A stretch of 64,000 nt of DNA from Corynebacterium auris (lineage in GTDB: Bacteria > Actinomycetota > Actinomycetes > Mycobacteriales > Mycobacteriaceae). The notes beneath the pieces were generated by a model. The model did not search any database and was not told the DNA's origin. It was given only the letters and a program-made list of their open reading frames with translations. Shown here in pieces: positions 25,591 to 35,036 of the stretch. The DNA is taken from positions 1,041,991-1,105,990 of the forward strand of contig NZ_CP047047.1 of assembly GCF_030408575.1 (NCBI RefSeq). The letters are read 5' to 3'. The translations under genes and the position numbers were made by a program. The number at the start of each line of letters is the position of its first letter. Position 1 is the first letter of the stretch.

Positions 25591-27012
25591 ATGTCTGCCA
25601 AGGCCCTGACACTCGCCGAGAAGGTATGGCGCGACCACGTGGTCAAGCCGGGTGAAGACGGCAACCCCGACCTGATCTACATCGACTTCCAGCTCCTCCA
25701 CGAGGTCACCTCGCCGCAGGCCTTCGACGGCCTGCGCATGTCCGGGCGCACCATCCGCCACCCGGAGCAGCACCTGGCCACCGAGGACCACAACGTGCCC
25801 ACCCTCGGCATCACCAGCGGCAACTTGCTCGAAATCGCCGAGCCGACTTCGCGCACCCAGGTGGAGACGCTGCGCAAAAACTGCGCCGAGTTCGGCGTTA
25901 CATTGCACTCGATGGGGGACGTCAAACAGGGCATCGTCCACACCGTCGGTCCCCAGCTCGGCATCACCCAGCCGGGCATGACCATCGTGTGCGGCGACTC
26001 CCACACCTCCACGCATGGCGCCTTCGGGTCCATCGCGATGGGCATTGGAACCTCCGAGGTGGAGCACGTCATGGCCACCCAGACGCTTTCGCTGGCCCCG
26101 TTCAAGACGATGGCCATCAACGTTTCCGGGGAGCTGCGCGAGGGCGTCACAGCGAAGGACCTGATCCTGGCCATCATCGCGAAGATCGGCACCAATGGCG
26201 GCCAGGGCCACATCATTGAGTACCGCGGAGAGGCGATTGAGAAGCTGTCGATGGAGGCGCGGATGACCATCTGCAACATGTCCATCGAGGCAGGTGCGCG
26301 AGCGGGCATGGTCGCGCCCGACCACAAGACCTTCGAGTACCTGGAGGGCCGCGAGTACGCGCCCAAGGGCGCGGACTGGGACGAGGCCGTCGCCTACTGG
26401 AAGACGCTGCCGACCGACGAGGGGGCGAGGTTCGACACCGTCGTCGAGATCGACGGCTCCGCCCTGACCCCCTTCGTCACCTGGGGAACCAACCCCGGCC
26501 AGGGCGTACCGCTCGGCGAGAGCGTGCCGGACCCGGAGTCCTTCGCCGACGAGACCTCGAAGGCCGCCGCCGAAAAGGCGCTGCGCTACATGGATCTGCG
26601 CCCCGGCACGCCGCTGCGCGAGATCAAGATCGACACCGTCTTCCTCGGCTCTTGCACCAACGCCCGCATCGAGGACTTGCGCGCCGCCGCGGCCGTGATC
26701 AAGGGCCGCCGTATCGCCGACGGCACCCGCATGATGGTCGTGCCCTCCTCGACGATGGTTAAGCAGCAGGCTGAAGAGGAGGGGCTGGACAAGATTTTCA
26801 CCGACTTCGGCGCCGAGTGGCGCACCGCCGGCTGCTCGATGTGCCTGGGCATGAACCCCGACCAGCTTTCTCCGGGGGAGCGCTCCGCCTCCACCTCGAA
26901 CCGCAACTTCGAGGGCCGCCAGGGCCCCGGCGGGCGCACCCACCTCGTCTCGCCGCTCGTCGCCGCCGCCACCGCCGTCACCGGCCACCTGGCCAGCCCC
27001 GCCGACCTCTAA
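25591..27012 (+). CDS. leuC: 3-isopropylmalate dehydratase large subunit
   Basis: With LeuD it isomerises 2-isopropylmalate to 3-isopropylmalate, the second step of leucine synthesis. The 473-residue product has the aconitase-type blocks [37 protein letters not shown] and the [4Fe-4S] cysteines in [13 protein letters not shown] and [12 protein letters not shown]. An AAAGGAGG site precedes the ATG. It is divergent from ltbR, and the 120 bases between them are where LtbR would bind. leuD follows after 34 bases. Confidence 0.97.
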   Translation: MSAKALTLAEKVWRDHVVKPGEDGNPDLIYIDFQLLHEVTSPQAFDGLRMSGRTIRHPEQHLATEDHNVPTLGITSGNLLEIAEPTSRTQVETLRKNCAEFGVTLHSMGDVKQGIVHTVGPQLGITQPGMTIVCGDSHTSTHGAFGSIAMGIGTSEVEHVMATQTLSLAPFKTMAINVSGELREGVTAKDLILAIIAKIGTNGGQGHIIEYRGEAIEKLSMEARMTICNMSIEAGARAGMVAPDHKTFEYLEGREYAPKGADWDEAVAYWKTLPTDEGARFDTVVEIDGSALTPFVTWGTNPGQGVPLGESVPDPESFADETSKAAAEKALRYMDLRPGTPLREIKIDTVFLGSCTNARIEDLRAAAAVIKGRRIADGTRMMVVPSSTMVKQQAEEEGLDKIFTDFGAEWRTAGCSMCLGMNPDQLSPGERSASTSNRNFEGRQGPGGRTHLVSPLVAAATAVTGHLASPADL

Positions 27013-27046
27013 GGCCCCGCCGACCCGTCACCTAAGGAGATCCGCC

Positions 27047-27634
27047 ATGGAAAAGTTCACCACCCACACCGGCGTCGGGGTCCCGCTGACCCGCTCTAAC
27101 GTCGATACCGACCAGATCATCCCGGCCCGTTACTTAAAGCGCGTCTCACGCACGGGCTTCGACGACGGCCTGTTTTCCAACTGGCGCACCAACGAGCCCG
27201 ACTTCGTGCTCAACCAGGACGCCTACAAGAACGGCTCCGTGCTGTTCGCCGGGCCCGACTTCGGCACGGGCTCCTCACGCGAGCACGCGGTGTGGGCGCT
27301 CAACGACTACGGCTTTCGCGCCGTGTTCAGCCCCCGCTTCGCCGACATCTTCCGCGGCAACGCGGGCAAGGCGGGCCTGCTGGCCGGGGTCATGAGCGAA
27401 GCCGACATTGAGCTGGTGTGGAAGCAGCTCGAGCAGAACCCCGGGCTCGAGGTGACCGTCTCGCTGGAAAGCCGCACCGTCACCGTGGGGGAGGCTACCT
27501 ATACTTTCGACGTCGACGACTACACGCGGTGGAGGCTCATGGAGGGCCTCGACGACATCGGCCTGACTCTGCGCGAAGAGGCGGCGATCGACGCCTTCGA
27601 GGCCGCCCGCCCGGCGTTCAAGCCGAGCGTGTAG
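27047..27634 (+). CDS. leuD: 3-isopropylmalate dehydratase small subunit
   Basis: The 195-residue swivel subunit that completes the LeuCD enzyme. Blocks [29 protein letters not shown] and [18 protein letters not shown] [13 protein letters not shown] are standard. An AAGGAG site lies 8 bases before the ATG. Last gene of the unit; it ends 8 bases from the stop of the convergent Nudix gene. Confidence 0.97.
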   Translation: MEKFTTHTGVGVPLTRSNVDTDQIIPARYLKRVSRTGFDDGLFSNWRTNEPDFVLNQDAYKNGSVLFAGPDFGTGSSREHAVWALNDYGFRAVFSPRFADIFRGNAGKAGLLAGVMSEADIELVWKQLEQNPGLEVTVSLESRTVTVGEATYTFDVDDYTRWRLMEGLDDIGLTLREEAAIDAFEAARPAFKPSV

Positions 27635-27641
27635 CGCGGCT

Positions 27642-28715
27642 TTACTGCACCGGCAGGGCGGACGGCAGGTAGTCCGCCCCGGTCAGCTCGCCGTCGTGGA
27701 AGGACAGCACCCACACGCCGCCCTTCTTGACGTGGATGTCGCCGTCGATGGGCAGGCGCCCCCGGGCGGAAAGCCACGCGATCATCTGCGGCATGATCGT
27801 GCCTTGGGCGCAGATGACACTCGTTCCGCCCAGCTCGACGACGTCCATGAACGCCTTCTGCGCCTCGACCTGGCTGCGCGCCCAGCCGTCGTCGCCGAAG
27901 CGGAGGTCGACGGTGACGTCGAGCCCGAGCTCGTCGGCCAGCGGCGCGATGGTCGTTTGGCAGCGGTCGGGCACGGCCGTGAAGATCCGCGTGGGCGCGA
28001 ACGGGGAGAGCTCAGGCACCAGCATCTCGGACTGGCGCAGGCCCTTCTTGTCTAGGGGGCGCAGGTTGTCGTCGCCCGACCACTTCTCGCGGTTGTGGGC
28101 CCGGCCGTGGCGCACGTAGAGGATGCGGGCGTCGGTGGGCAGGCGAAAGCGCTTCTCCGCCTTCTCCAGCACCTCCCGGTCGAGATCGTAGGTGAGAAGC
28201 TCCTTCGCCTCCTCGATCGGCAGCCAGCGGATCTCGTCGACCTCGTCGTTGGGGACGAACTCGCCGCCGGTGACCTCGCCCGTCCAGTAGTAGACGACCT
28301 TCGTGGTGTTTTTCACCGGGTAGACGGTCTTGCCCAAAAGCTTGCCCAGCCGCACCCGGTAGCCCGTCTCTTCCCGGATTTCGCGCACCGCGGTGGCCAC
28401 GAGGGACTCTCCCGGGTCGACCTTGCCCTTGGCCAGCGACCAATCGTCGTAGCTCGGGCGGTGGATGCAGGCGACCTGGATGCCGGAGATGTCGTCGCCC
28501 TCGGGCGGAACATGGCCGCGCCACAGCACGGCACCGGCCGCGAGGGTGGTCTTGGGAAACTCTTTCTCCGGGTGGCGGGGGATTTCTTGGTGGCGCCCGG
28601 TGAGAAACTTCTCGCCCTGGTCGTCCTTGTCCTGTTCGTGGAGTGTGGTCTTGCGGGTCTGGTGCGACGCGCCGGCGCCGCCCGCCTTGTGAGAGTCCTT
28701 CGCCATGCGCCCCAT
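27642..28715 (-). CDS. Nudix hydrolase fused to histidine phosphatase (MutT1-like)
   Basis: Two domains in 357 residues. Residues about 60-200 are a Nudix hydrolase with a complete Nudix box ([22 protein letters not shown]). Residues about 215-357 are a histidine-phosphatase domain with [14 protein letters not shown], where the RHG holds the phosphoryl-accepting His. This architecture is that of mycobacterial MutT1, which removes 8-oxo-dGTP and related nucleotides. The N-terminal 50 residues are polar and low in complexity. Two ATGs (28715, 28706) compete as start. Divergent from gpsA. Confidence 0.88.
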   Translation of the reverse strand: MGRMAKDSHKAGGAGASHQTRKTTLHEQDKDDQGEKFLTGRHQEIPRHPEKEFPKTTLAAGAVLWRGHVPPEGDDISGIQVACIHRPSYDDWSLAKGKVDPGESLVATAVREIREETGYRVRLGKLLGKTVYPVKNTTKVVYYWTGEVTGGEFVPNDEVDEIRWLPIEEAKELLTYDLDREVLEKAEKRFRLPTDARILYVRHGRAHNREKWSGDDNLRPLDKKGLRQSEMLVPELSPFAPTRIFTAVPDRCQTTIAPLADELGLDVTVDLRFGDDGWARSQVEAQKAFMDVVELGGTSVICAQGTIMPQMIAWLSARGRLPIDGDIHVKKGGVWVLSFHDGELTGADYLPSALPVQ

Positions 28716-28840
28716 TTTGTCTCACTTCCGGCGCGGGCGCGAACTGGTCTAAGCTTGTTTTGTTTCGCGCAGCTTCCCGCGCGGCGTTCCCGGCGCGGGC
28801 ACGTACAGGGCACACACAGGGCGGAGTAAGGAGCCGAAGA

Positions 28841-29839
28841 ATGGTCAACGTAGCGGTCATGGGGGCCGGGTCGTGGGGGACAACGCTGGCGAAAATCTTT
28901 GCCGACGCGGGCAACGCGGTGGCGCTGTGGGCGCGCCGCCCCGAGCTGGCGCGGGCCATCGCCACCACCCGCGAGAACCCCGACTACCTGCCCGGTTTAG
29001 CGCTGCCGGAGTCAATCACGCCGACGTCCGAGCCCGCGGAGGCCCTCGATGGCGCGGCGATCGTCGTCTTTGCAGTGCCGAGCCAGACCATGCGCGACAA
29101 CCTCACCGCCTGGGCGCCGTCCATCGCAGCGGACGCGACGCTGCTGTCGATCTCGAAGGGCATCGAGGCGGGTACGTACATGCGCATGAGCGAGATCATC
29201 GCCGAGGTGACGGGGGCCAACCCCGAGCGCATCGCGGTGCTCACGGGGCCCAACCTGGCAAAGGAGATCGCGCAGGAGCAGCCCGCCGCCACCGTCATCG
29301 CATGCACCGACTTAAACCGCGCGAAGCTCGTGCAGGCGGCGTGCGCCACGCCGTATCTTCGGCCCTACACCAACACCGACGTCGTCGGCTGCGAGATCGG
29401 CGGGGCGTGCAAGAACGTCATCGCGCTCGCCTGCGGCATGGCGGCCGGTATGGGGTTGGGGCAGAACACCCAGGCCTCGCTGATCACCCGCGGGTTGGCG
29501 GAGATCACGCGGCTGGGGGTCGAGCTCGGCGCGGACCCGCGCACCTTCGCCGGCTTGGCGGGGATGGGCGACCTCGTGGCCACGTGCTCCTCGCCGCTCT
29601 CGCGCAACAGGACCTTCGGGGCGGCCCTCGGCGAGGGCGCGACGGTGGACGAGGCCGCCGAATCGACGAAGGGGCAGGTCGCCGAGGGCGTGATCTCCTC
29701 GCGCAGCATCCACGAAATGGCCCGCACGCACGGGGTGGATATGCCCATTACGCAGACGGTCTTCTCCGTCTGCCACGAGGGGCAGTCCGTGGCGGACAGC
29801 ATCGCTACTTTGATGGGCCGCTCCAAGAAATCGGAATAG
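28841..29839 (+). CDS. gpsA: Glycerol-3-phosphate dehydrogenase (NAD(P)+)
   Basis: GpsA reduces dihydroxyacetone phosphate to sn-glycerol 3-phosphate for phospholipids. The 332-residue product begins [19 protein letters not shown], with [34 protein letters not shown] and [19 protein letters not shown]. Start ATG 28841 follows TAAGGAG; a longer in-frame extension upstream is not supported. Head of gpsA-ddl, 20 bases apart. Confidence 0.96.
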   Translation: MVNVAVMGAGSWGTTLAKIFADAGNAVALWARRPELARAIATTRENPDYLPGLALPESITPTSEPAEALDGAAIVVFAVPSQTMRDNLTAWAPSIAADATLLSISKGIEAGTYMRMSEIIAEVTGANPERIAVLTGPNLAKEIAQEQPAATVIACTDLNRAKLVQAACATPYLRPYTNTDVVGCEIGGACKNVIALACGMAAGMGLGQNTQASLITRGLAEITRLGVELGADPRTFAGLAGMGDLVATCSSPLSRNRTFGAALGEGATVDEAAESTKGQVAEGVISSRSIHEMARTHGVDMPITQTVFSVCHEGQSVADSIATLMGRSKKSE

Positions 29840-29859
29840 GCCGCAGTAGAGTTGGCACA

Positions 29860-30915
29860 ATGATTCGCATCGCTGTCATCTACGGTGGCCGCTCCACCGA
29901 GCACTCGATCTCCTGCATCTCGGCGGGCTCGATCATGGCGCACCTCGACCCGCAGCGCTACGAGGTCTTCCCCGTGGGCATCACGCGCGGGGGCGCGTGG
30001 GTTGTCGGCGAGATCGACCCCGTCGGCGGCGAAACGCTACCCGAGGTGAAAAGCGGGCGCGAGGTCGCGCTCTCGGTCAGCCCCGAACGCCGCGGCGAGT
30101 TCAGCGACGCGGCCAGCGGCGAGACGCTGGCGACCGTGGACGTGGTGCTGCCGGTTTTGCACGGGAAGTTCGGCGAGGACGGCACCATCCAGGGCATGTT
30201 TGAGCTCTCCGGCGTGCCGTACGTCGGCCCGGGCGTGCTCGCGTCGGCGTGCGCGATGGACAAAGAGTACACGAAGAAGCTGGTCAGGCTCGCCGGCTTG
30301 GCAGTCACGGACGAGGTCGTGCTCGGGCCGGGGCAATCGCTTGACGACGCCCACAAAGACCGCCTGGGCCTGCCGGTCTTTGTCAAGCCGGCGAGCGGCG
30401 GGTCGTCGATAGGCGTGTCCAAGGTGACCGACTGGGGCGAGCTCGACGCTGCGGTGGAGCTGGCGCGCGCTTCGGACGGGAAGGTCATTGTGGAGGCCGA
30501 GCTGGTCGGCGACGAGGTGGAGGTCGGGGTCCTGGAGTTTCCCGACGGGCACGTCCGCGCCTCCGTGCCGGCGCGGCTGAACGGGACCGAGGAAAGCAGC
30601 GAAGGCTTCTACGGTTTTGAGACGAAGTACCTCGAAGACAACGTCACGGCCTCCATCCCGGCGCCCTATGCTCCGGAGGTGGTAGAGCAGCTGCGGGAGC
30701 TGGCGGTGCGCGCCTTTCACGCGCTGAGCTGCACCGGCCTGGCGCGGGTGGATTTCTTCCTCACCGAGCGTGGCCCCGTGCTCAACGAGGTCAACACAAT
30801 GCCCGGCTTTACCTCGATCTCGATGTACCCGCAGATGTGGCAGGCCTCGGGCCTGACCTACGGTGAGCTCCTGGACACGATGGTCGCTACCGCTCTGGCA
30901 CGTTCCGCGAGATAG
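29860..30915 (+). CDS. ddl: D-alanine--D-alanine ligase
   Basis: Makes the D-Ala-D-Ala dipeptide of peptidoglycan by ATP-grasp chemistry. The 351-residue product has YGGRSTEHSISCISA, VLHGKFGEDGTIQGMFEL, AMDKEYTKKL, FVKPASGGSSIGVSKV, ARVDFFLTERG and NEVNTMPGFTSISMYP. The last 29 bases overlap the end of the convergent DUF3515 gene. Confidence 0.96.
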   Translation: MIRIAVIYGGRSTEHSISCISAGSIMAHLDPQRYEVFPVGITRGGAWVVGEIDPVGGETLPEVKSGREVALSVSPERRGEFSDAASGETLATVDVVLPVLHGKFGEDGTIQGMFELSGVPYVGPGVLASACAMDKEYTKKLVRLAGLAVTDEVVLGPGQSLDDAHKDRLGLPVFVKPASGGSSIGVSKVTDWGELDAAVELARASDGKVIVEAELVGDEVEVGVLEFPDGHVRASVPARLNGTEESSEGFYGFETKYLEDNVTASIPAPYAPEVVEQLRELAVRAFHALSCTGLARVDFFLTERGPVLNEVNTMPGFTSISMYPQMWQASGLTYGELLDTMVATALARSAR

Positions 30916-31861
30916 CTTCCGTCAGCGCGGTGACGGCTTCGTTGCCCTCGGCCTGCGGCAGGCTGGCCGCGACGTTGCCCGCGCGCCCGAGCGCGAACCA
31001 CGTCGAAGACGTCGTCCCGTTGGCCAGAGTGGTGTCCTCGAACCAGGTGACGTCGTTGATCTGGTAAAGCTGCGCCCCCGCCTCGTAGTTCTCCGGGTCT
31101 GCGACCCCGCAGCGCACGACAATCGGTTCGCTGCCTTCGGCGACCCACGCCGCCGTGTCCGGCTCGGCAACCTCGATGGGCGTAAAACCCTCCGCGAGCT
31201 GTTCGGGCAGGTCAGCCATGAGCGCCGCGCAGCCTTCGGCGGGGCCGGGTTCCAGCCCGGAGAGCGGCGCCGGGGCGGGTTGGACGTCCTCGTGCGGCAG
31301 CTCGTCCGCGCCGATGTTGGCCGGCGGGTCCGCGCGGAAGCTCCCCGTTTCCTCCGAGGTCACCGCCACCGCCGGGACGCGGTCGACGGTGTACCACGTG
31401 CTCAGGGTGGAGCCGGGAGTGGGGTCGTCGACACGCATCCACCGCACCCCCTCGGCCTCCGAGGTGGGGGTGTACTCGTTGTACTGCTGCGGCAGGTCGA
31501 CCCCGCAGCGCAGCGTGATGCGCTGGGTGGGGTCGGTGGAGGCGGCTTGCCACGCCGCGGTGCCCTCCGGCGCGGGCTCGGCGAGCTCGGCGCGCCGGTG
31601 CCCGTCCAGGGTGTCGGGCAGCGCCGCGACGAAGCGGGAACACTCTTCGGAGTCCGCCAGGGGCGAGGGCAGCGGCGTCATGGCGACAGGCTGGAAGGCG
31701 AGGCGGTCGTAGAACACCCTCGCGCCAACGAGCACGCCGACGACGAGGGCGAGGGCGAGGGCGAGGATGGTTAAGGTGACGGCCCGGCTAAATTGGGGGG
31801 CATTGAGCGCGGCGGCCGTGCTGCCCGGGGCCGAATCCGGCCTGTCGTTCAATCCCGTCAT
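30887..31861 (-). CDS. DUF3515-type membrane-anchored protein, duplicated domain
   Basis: A 324-residue protein with one membrane segment (about 26-48, VTLTILALALALVVGVLVGA) and an extracytoplasmic part. The DUF3515 motif occurs twice: CSRFVAALPDTLDGHRRAEL then RCGVDLPQQY, and CAALMADLPEQLAEGFTP then RCGVADPENY. Each unit ends in a short W-containing block (STWYTVDRV, STWFALGRA). This family sits between ddl and thiL across actinobacteria and its function is unknown. Its start codon abuts the thiL region on the other strand. Confidence 0.8.
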   Translation of the reverse strand: MTGLNDRPDSAPGSTAAALNAPQFSRAVTLTILALALALVVGVLVGARVFYDRLAFQPVAMTPLPSPLADSEECSRFVAALPDTLDGHRRAELAEPAPEGTAAWQAASTDPTQRITLRCGVDLPQQYNEYTPTSEAEGVRWMRVDDPTPGSTLSTWYTVDRVPAVAVTSEETGSFRADPPANIGADELPHEDVQPAPAPLSGLEPGPAEGCAALMADLPEQLAEGFTPIEVAEPDTAAWVAEGSEPIVVRCGVADPENYEAGAQLYQINDVTWFEDTTLANGTTSSTWFALGRAGNVAASLPQAEGNEAVTALTEAISRNVPER

Positions 31862-31895
31862 GCCGACTTACTCTACTGAAAGGGCGTTTTCCCTC

Positions 31896-32858
31896 GTGAT
31901 TCGCACAGGTTTCCCCGCCGCCGGCCCGACCCTCGGCGACGTCGGCGAGGAGCAGGTCATCCGCGCGATCGTGGACTCGGCCCCGTCGACGATCAACGGC
32001 GACGACGCCGCGGTGCTCACCCCGGCGGCGCCGAACTCGCGCGTGGTGGCCACCACTGACATGCTCGTCGAGGGCCGCCACTTCCTGCCCGAATACACCA
32101 CCGCCTACCTCCTTGGGCGTAAGGCCGTGGTGCAAAACTTCGCCGACATCGAGGCCATGGGGGCACGCCCCATCGCGGCGCTTCTGGCCATCTCCGCGCC
32201 GGACAGCCTGCCGCTTGCCGTGGTCGAACAGCTGGCCCAGGGGATCCACTCGAAGATGGAGGAATACTCCACCGAACTGGTCGGCGGCGACGTCACCGCC
32301 GGCGACAGCCTGGTCGTGTCCCTGTCCGCCATCGGCTCGCTCGGCGGCAACCTTGGGCCCTTAGAGCTCAACCGGGCGCGCCCCGGCCAGCGCGTGGTGG
32401 CGCACGGCCGCATCGGCTACTCGGCAGCGGGCCTCGACCTTCTGCGCTCAGGTAGCGCGATCCGGCCCGAACTCGAACCCCTCGTTCTGGCCCACCAGGC
32501 GCCCGAGCTCACTCCGGGCCGCGGGGTCGTCGCGCGTTCCGCCGGAGCGACCGCCATGACGGACAACTCAGACGGTCTGGTCCGCGACGTAGGACTGATC
32601 GCGCAGCGCTCCCGGGTGGCCGTGGACCTCGACGGGGCAGCAGTCGCGCCGGACGACCTCCTCGTCCGGGCCGGCGAACTGCTCGGGGTGGACCCGTGGC
32701 GCTGGGTGCTGTGCGGGGGAGAGGACCACACGCTGATCGGAACCATCGACGGCGACCCGCCGGTGGGCTTCCGCGTGATCGGCACCGTGCGCAAGGGCGA
32801 GGGCGTCACCGTCGACGGCGACGCGCCCGCTTACACCACGGGATGGGGGAGCTTCTGA
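31896..32858 (+). CDS. thiL: Thiamine-monophosphate kinase
   Basis: Phosphorylates thiamine monophosphate to thiamine diphosphate. The product (320 residues from GTG 31896) has [56 protein letters not shown] and [11 protein letters not shown] of the PurM/ThiL fold. GTG 31896 is preferred because GAAAGGG lies upstream; ATG 31860 is also in frame but shares bases with the start of the divergent DUF3515 gene. No thiamine riboswitch was seen. It joins ung as TGATG. Confidence 0.9.
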   Translation: MIRTGFPAAGPTLGDVGEEQVIRAIVDSAPSTINGDDAAVLTPAAPNSRVVATTDMLVEGRHFLPEYTTAYLLGRKAVVQNFADIEAMGARPIAALLAISAPDSLPLAVVEQLAQGIHSKMEEYSTELVGGDVTAGDSLVVSLSAIGSLGGNLGPLELNRARPGQRVVAHGRIGYSAAGLDLLRSGSAIRPELEPLVLAHQAPELTPGRGVVARSAGATAMTDNSDGLVRDVGLIAQRSRVAVDLDGAAVAPDDLLVRAGELLGVDPWRWVLCGGEDHTLIGTIDGDPPVGFRVIGTVRKGEGVTVDGDAPAYTTGWGSF

Positions 32859-33502
32859 TGGCGCTGCCCGTTCACGAGTCCTGGCGCGAGCCGCTCGCCC
32901 CGGTGGAGGAGCAGATCCACGAGATGGGCAACTTTTTGCGCGCCGAAGGAGCGTACCTGCCCCGCGGCGCGGAGATCCTGCGCGCCTTCCACGACCCCTT
33001 CGAGAAGGTCCGCGTGCTCATCCTCGGCCAGGACCCGTACCCCACGCCGGGGCACCCCATGGGGTTGGCGTTTTCGACGCGCCCTGGGGTGGCGCCGCCG
33101 CGTTCGCTGGTCAACATCTACCGGGAGCTGGGGGATGACCTCGGGCTCGCACCGCGCCACGACGGCGACCTCAGCGCCTGGTCAAAACAGGGCATCCTCC
33201 TGCTCAACCGCGTGCTCACGGTGCGCCCCGGCGCACCCGCGTCCCACCGTGGCAAGGGCTGGGAGGCCATCACCGAGCAGGCGATCGTCGCCCTGGTGCA
33301 GCGCGGTGCGCCGCTCGTGGCCATCCTGTGGGGCCGCGATGCCCAATCGGCGACGCGTTTTTTGGGCGATACGCCCCGGATCGAATCGGCGCACCCCTCG
33401 CCGCTGTCCGCGCACCGCGGGTTCTTCGGTTCTCGGCCCTTCTCGCGCGCAAACCGCGCGCTCGAACAGCAGGGGGCCGAGCCTGTCGAGTGGAGCGTGT
33501 AG
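32858..33502 (+). CDS. ung: Uracil-DNA glycosylase
   Basis: Removes uracil from DNA in base excision repair. The 214-residue product has the water-activating loop [19 protein letters not shown] (Asp59), the [11 protein letters not shown] block and the DNA-intercalation loop [14 protein letters not shown]. The ATG overlaps the thiL stop by one base, with GGGGGAG upstream. Translation is coupled within the thiL-ung-DAK2-recG run. Confidence 0.96.
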   Translation: MALPVHESWREPLAPVEEQIHEMGNFLRAEGAYLPRGAEILRAFHDPFEKVRVLILGQDPYPTPGHPMGLAFSTRPGVAPPRSLVNIYRELGDDLGLAPRHDGDLSAWSKQGILLLNRVLTVRPGAPASHRGKGWEAITEQAIVALVQRGAPLVAILWGRDAQSATRFLGDTPRIESAHPSPLSAHRGFFGSRPFSRANRALEQQGAEPVEWSV

Positions 33503-33523
33503 CTCCCTGTAGACTGTGAACCC

Positions 33524-35032
33524 ATGGTGACTGCTGCCGCGCCCACGTCCTTCGACGGCGCCCGCCTGCTGAGCTGGGCGCGCAGATCCGCGACGGAGCT
33601 CGAGCGCAGGCGCAGGGAGCTCAACGAGCTCAACGTCTTCCCCGTGCGCGACTCCGACACGGGATCGAACATGGCGCATACGATGCAGGCCGCCGTCAGC
33701 GAGGCGGAAAAGCGCGGCGCCTCTGCCGGGATCCGCGAGGTCGCCGAGGCACTCGCCGTAGGCAGCGTGCGCGGTGCCCGCGGCAACTCGGGCATAGTCT
33801 TGTCCCAGGTCATTCGGGCCGTCGCCCAGAGCGTCGGCGAGGGCCCGCTCGACGCGGGCGACGTCGCAACAGCCCTGAACTCGGCGGTGCAGTTCGTTGA
33901 CCGCGCCATCTCCGAACCGGTGGAAGGCACCGTGGTAACGGTGCTGCGCGCGGCGGCGGGAGCGGCAAGCGACGCCCCGGACGACGCCACGCTGGAGGAG
34001 GTCGCCGCCGCCGCCCTCTCGGCGGCGCACGTGGCGCTCGCGAAAACCCCCTCGCAACTGGAGGCCCTGCGCGAGGCCGGCGTGGTCGACGCCGGCGGAG
34101 CCGGCCTGGTGATCCTGCTCGAGGAGCTGCTCGGCGAGGTCACCGGGCAGGCAGCCGTTTCCGCCGAAACCGGAGACGCGTACGAGCCGCATTCCCAGCC
34201 CGCGGACCTGGAGGTGATGTTCCTCTTTTCCGGCCCTCTCGATGAGCTGGAGTCGGCGCTGAGCAGCATGGGCACGAGCTTGGTTGTCGCCCGCGTCCAC
34301 GAGACGCACGGCAAGGTACACATCCACTCGGCGGATGCCGGCCGCGTCATCGAGACGGCGTACGCGATGGGCGAGGTCAGCGATTTACGCCTCGAGGTGC
34401 TCCCGCCCGCCCCTGTGACGGACAACCCCGAGCGCCTCATCGTGGCGCTCACCCCGCCCGGCTCGCTCGCCGAGCTCTACGGGCAGGCGGGGGCGGTGAC
34501 CGTCGCGCCGGGCGAAGACGTCGTCTCCGAGGTGCTCAGCGTGGTGCGGCGTTCGCCGGCGACAGAGGTCATCCTCCTGCCCAACGGGCAGCTGGATTCG
34601 CGCCAGATCGGCGCGATCGAAAAGGCCGCCCGCGCGTTCGAGCAGACGGTCACGGTGCTGCCGACCGTGCGGCTGGTCTCCGGCATTGCCGCGCTGACCG
34701 TGCACGACCCGGGCCAGCCACTGTCGACGGTGGCGTTCACGATGTCGGAGGCCGCGGGGGAGATGCGCACCGCCGCGATTCAGCGGGCGGACGGCGGGCT
34801 TGTCGTGGTAACTCACGGCGAGCTCACGCCGGCGCCGGCGGAGCCGTGCGAGGCCGTGGGGGCGGCGTGCCGCCGCCTGCTCGAGCACGGCGGGGAGCAG
34901 GTGGCCATCCTCTACTGTCCCGAGGAGTTCGTCGACTTCGACACCGGGCCGCTGTCGGCGGAGCTCGGAGTGGACGTCCTAGCGTACCCCGCCGACGGGT
35001 TGGGCTCACTCGCGGAGATTGGGGTGGAGTAG
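33524..35032 (+). CDS. DAK2-domain protein (FakA-like)
   Basis: A 502-residue protein with an N-terminal DAK2 nucleotide-binding domain: FPVRDSDTGSNMAHTM (acidic metal-binding aspartates), GARGNSGIVLSQV and AGGAGLVILLEELLG. The central and C-terminal parts correspond to the rest of YloV/FakA-type proteins. In Firmicutes FakA phosphorylates fatty acids bound to FakB; whether that holds in mycolic-acid bacteria is not known. It lies in the conserved ung-DAK2-recG order and ends 4 bases before recG. Confidence 0.85.
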   Translation: MVTAAAPTSFDGARLLSWARRSATELERRRRELNELNVFPVRDSDTGSNMAHTMQAAVSEAEKRGASAGIREVAEALAVGSVRGARGNSGIVLSQVIRAVAQSVGEGPLDAGDVATALNSAVQFVDRAISEPVEGTVVTVLRAAAGAASDAPDDATLEEVAAAALSAAHVALAKTPSQLEALREAGVVDAGGAGLVILLEELLGEVTGQAAVSAETGDAYEPHSQPADLEVMFLFSGPLDELESALSSMGTSLVVARVHETHGKVHIHSADAGRVIETAYAMGEVSDLRLEVLPPAPVTDNPERLIVALTPPGSLAELYGQAGAVTVAPGEDVVSEVLSVVRRSPATEVILLPNGQLDSRQIGAIEKAARAFEQTVTVLPTVRLVSGIAALTVHDPGQPLSTVAFTMSEAAGEMRTAAIQRADGGLVVVTHGELTPAPAEPCEAVGAACRRLLEHGGEQVAILYCPEEFVDFDTGPLSAELGVDVLAYPADGLGSLAEIGVE

Positions 35033-35036
35033 GCCG

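Noticed and set aside
31780..31900. Thiamine (TPP) riboswitch before thiL
   Set aside because: The conserved CTGAGA and ACCTGA boxes are not found, and the start of thiL lies next to the DUF3515 start with no room for one.
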